Shown piece after piece: positions 62,085-64,000 of a stretch of 64,000 nt of DNA. The notes below the pieces were generated by a model that saw only the letters and a list, made by a program, of their open reading frames with translations, was not told the origin of the DNA and did no database searches. Each line of letters opens with the position of its first letter. The stretch's first letter is position 1. The position numbers were made by a program, and so were the translations under genes. The DNA is from Tridacna crocea (Eukaryota; Mollusca; Bivalvia; Cardiida; Cardiidae): assembly GCA_943736015.1 (NCBI GenBank), contig OX031060.1, forward strand, positions 13,963,501 to 14,027,500, in the 5' to 3' direction.

Positions 62085-62885
62085 TTAAGAACATTATGCG
62101 CAGGGAAGTGCGCACTAAAAAGTATCGGATACGTCTTTAGCGCATCTTCGAAATGCATTATATGTAGTAATTCGTTGTACATTTTGGACCCATGATGTCT
62201 TCAAACCGGCTAATTCATGAAGCAGAATGCTTCTTTCACATACAGAAAAATTACCATAGATAAAAACGTGCCGACCCATGACCAGCCTGTAGGTACTTAA
62301 AGTAGAAAAGCTCGCAATAGCAAAAGCTCGCAGTTTTACCGTGTGGTTTCTCAGACGACTTTTGAGGAAGTTCATGAATGGATGAACGGAAGAAAGACGA
62401 AAAAGGTTCTCAAAATATCGAATGGCAACAATGATGCAGGCGTGATAATGATAAACATTGATAGGTATGATCAATTTAAATGGAATTCTAATGCATTTGC
62501 GAGAGGTTTCGAACCAGGTCAGCCTGCGCAGTCCGCACAGGCTGACCTGGGTCGAAATTTTTCGCTATTGGTCAAATTTCTGTATGCCCAAGGGCTAGTG
62601 TACTTCATGATATTTTTTTTTCTTAGTGGATATTTCTGATGCATCATTATGTGACGATTTGAACTAAAGACATAACAATTAAGAACATTATATTGAAAAA
62701 AAAAAATGAAAATGCGCAGAGATGTGCGCTCTAGAAACTATCGGGAACGTCTTTAATGCATCTTCAAAATGAATTATTCGAAGGGTGACCTTGGATGCAA
62801 CTTTTCGCTATTGGTCAATTTTCTGTACGTCCAAGGACTAGTCACTCTCACGATATATATTTTTTTCTAAGTGGATATAGAGGAT
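62085..62885 (+). repeat. Partial tandem duplication around a family H hairpin
   Basis: AATTAAGAACATTAT, AGTGCGCACT...ATCGG.TACGTCTTTA.GCATCTTC near 62,082-62,160 recurs at 62,677-62,785. GCTATTGGTCAAATTTCTGT...TTAGTGGATAT at 62,563-62,637 recurs at 62,808-62,880. The second unit lacks the roughly 400 bp in between. Confidence 0.75.
62499..62565. repeat. Family H hairpin
   Basis: GCGAGAGGTTTCGAACCAGG and CCTGGGTCGAAATTTTTCGC with the GTCAGCCTGCGCAGTCCGCA centre. Confidence 0.8.
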
Positions 62886-63040
62886 ATTTGTTTTTTTCGG
62901 TGTAAGATCGAAAGTTATTTCATCGAGTGGACACCATCGGTAATATTTTCACGAGTGGCGCAGCCACGAGTGAAAATATTACCGATGGTGTTCACGAGAT
63001 GAAATAAATTTCGATCTTTCACCGAAAAAAAACAAATATT
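62884..63040. repeat. Long palindrome, family M
   Basis: ATATTTGTTTTTTTCGGTGT and CACCGAAAAAAAACAAATAT are the outer arms. AAGATCGAAAGTTATTTCAT pairs with ATGAAATAAATTTCGATCTT, and ACCATCGGTAATATTTTCAC with GTGAAAATATTACCGATGGT. Loop GAGTGGCGCAGCCACGAG. A fragment of the same family lies at 63,250-63,316. Confidence 0.88.
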
Positions 63041-63459
63041 CTATTTATTTTATGCTTTTAACCCTTTCTGGGAGGAGCTTTATCAAAATTCAGTACAATT
63101 TTTTTCCCTCTTTCCCCGTGGCGTACCCCTCCCGCATAGCAACGTGACGTCAAGCGCGAGAAATGTTAGGTATATGACGTCATATTTCCCATCTGGTTGT
63201 TAGGCACGCGCAATTTACCTAGGCAACAAGAACGTGAAAATCGGTATTTTCACTGGTGTAAGATCGAAAATTATTTTCACTGCTATTTCTCGATATCCCA
63301 CCGGAAAGCATGAAATAAATTATTGTTATATAATTATGTGATGATTTGCTTGGTGTCATGGACCACGTAGATGCATGAAGCCCCCTTTTGTAAAAAAACA
63401 TAGCTAATTTTGAATAGATATCACTAAAACAATAAAGAGAGTCACGCGCTAGTGAAACA

Positions 63460-63656
63460 GGGCCCGTATTCACCAAGCATTCTTGAGAATATTCAAGTCT
63501 TATTCTTCAGAATTTTGTTCATGTGAAAGTAACAGGACTTCTGATTGGCTAAACCAAATGGTTTAGCCAATCAGAAGTCATGTTACTTTCATGGTCAGGA
63601 AATCTTGAAGAATAAGACCAAAAATGTTCTTAGGAATGTTTGGTGAATACAGACCC
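63460..63656. repeat. Family E palindrome, complete
   Basis: GGGCCCGTATTCACCAAGCA and its complement at TTTGGTGAATACAGACCC. The inner arms ACTTCTGATTGGCTAAACCA and TGGTTTAGCCAATCAGAAGT are perfect complements. Confidence 0.88.
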
Positions 63657-63774
63657 AGGACTCTGTGATGAATAATACTAAACAAGTCATCACAGAATTC
63701 TTGATCTATAAAACTCGAAAGACGAACTTAATCATGAAGTAAAACGGTTCTTTGACATGGAAAAAAATAACCAA

Positions 63775-63846
63775 ATGCAAATATTTTCGACCCAGGTAGC
63801 CTGTGCAGACTCAGCAGGCAAATCTGAGTCAAAATATGTTTGCACA
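63775..63846. repeat. Family H-like hairpin, diverged
   Basis: TGCAAATATTTTCGACCCAG and CTGAGTCAAAATATGTTTGC with the AGCCTGTGCAGACTCAGCAG centre. Confidence 0.65.
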
Positions 63847-63893
63847 TGCATTTTTTCACAGAATATGATACTATATAGTAACTAAAAGATTTG

Positions 63894-64000
63894 CGTTGTC
63901 TGCGCATGTCATATTCTTCGAAGATTCGACTGTCTTGTATGACGCATCACTATCCCCGATATCGGACAGGCTGTAGTAATACGCGCTATAAAGTAGCAAT
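63894..64000 (+). promoter_or_regulatory. Second copy of the putative insulin-gene promoter block
   Basis: Ungapped match to 33,021-33,127 over 107 bases, nearly identical over the first 58 and again around CTATAAAGTAG (TATAAAG at 63,987-63,993). The window ends here. By analogy a coding exon would begin about 315 bp to the right. Confidence 0.42.

Overview
The window reads as AT-rich, repeat-dense nuclear DNA of an invertebrate animal, most probably a bivalve or other mollusc. The strongest evidence is a split insulin-like gene whose B and A chains each carry the additional cysteine typical of molluscan insulin-related peptides. Spliceosomal introns, LINE, Tc1, SINE and Ty3/gypsy remnants and very many short hairpin transposons fit an animal genome. 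The species cannot be named from this sequence alone.

Only one host gene is convincing. A preproinsulin-like peptide is encoded on the + strand by two coding exons (33,442-33,655 and 37,323-37,582). They are separated by a 3.7-kb phase-1 intron, and a non-coding first exon is likely just upstream. A 107-bp block containing a TATA-like motif lies about 300 bp before the first coding exon. It recurs, ungapped, in the last 107 bases of the window, which suggests the promoter of a second, tandem copy just outside the right edge. Weaker host candidates are a short acidic terminal exon (about 9,588-9,664), a frame-broken GC-richer segment (58,440-58,760) and a possible core promoter with a first exon (60,764-60,890).

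The only long open reading frame (51,678-55,706, 1342 codons) belongs to a young Ty3/gypsy-type LTR retrotransposon at 50,898-56,454. Its two 559-bp LTRs look identical, it has a 5-bp GTGCA target duplication, and it has a tRNA-Pro-type primer site. Its domain order is unusual: Gag, CCHC knuckle, protease, integrase, then reverse transcriptase. The frame stops right after the RT core and no RNase H is visible.

Most of the rest is short inverted-repeat elements. About 45 complete or decayed copies of a TTAA-flanked element of about 225 bp (sub-families A, B and C here) carry a central near-perfect palindrome of about 65 bp. Empty-site and nested-site comparisons inside the window support TTAA target duplication, as in the piggyBac superfamily. 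Other families are: E, CCAAT-containing palindromes of about 195 bp (8 copies); F, TIR elements carrying two or three GC-rich hairpins; G, hairpins with a GATCAGACTGCAC core; H, GGTCAGCCTGCGCA hairpins; I, chains of small hairpins ending in CTACGTAG; D, palindromes with a GTAACTACAG core; and several single TIR elements with clear target duplications. There are also two LINE 3' fragments, a Tc1-like transposase fossil, tRNA-derived SINEs, an 11-unit minisatellite, simple repeats, and a pair of inverted repeats of about 550 bp around 40.6-43.1 kb.

Layout: 1-803 LINE end; 0.8-33 kb mobile-element debris with three TIR elements, Tc1, LINE and minisatellite; 33.0-37.6 kb insulin-like gene with a MITE-filled intron; 38-50 kb hairpin elements, the inverted repeat pair and a SINE; 50.9-56.5 kb LTR retrotransposon; 56.5-63.9 kb more hairpins and a partial tandem duplication; 63,894-64,000 second copy of the putative insulin-gene promoter block.
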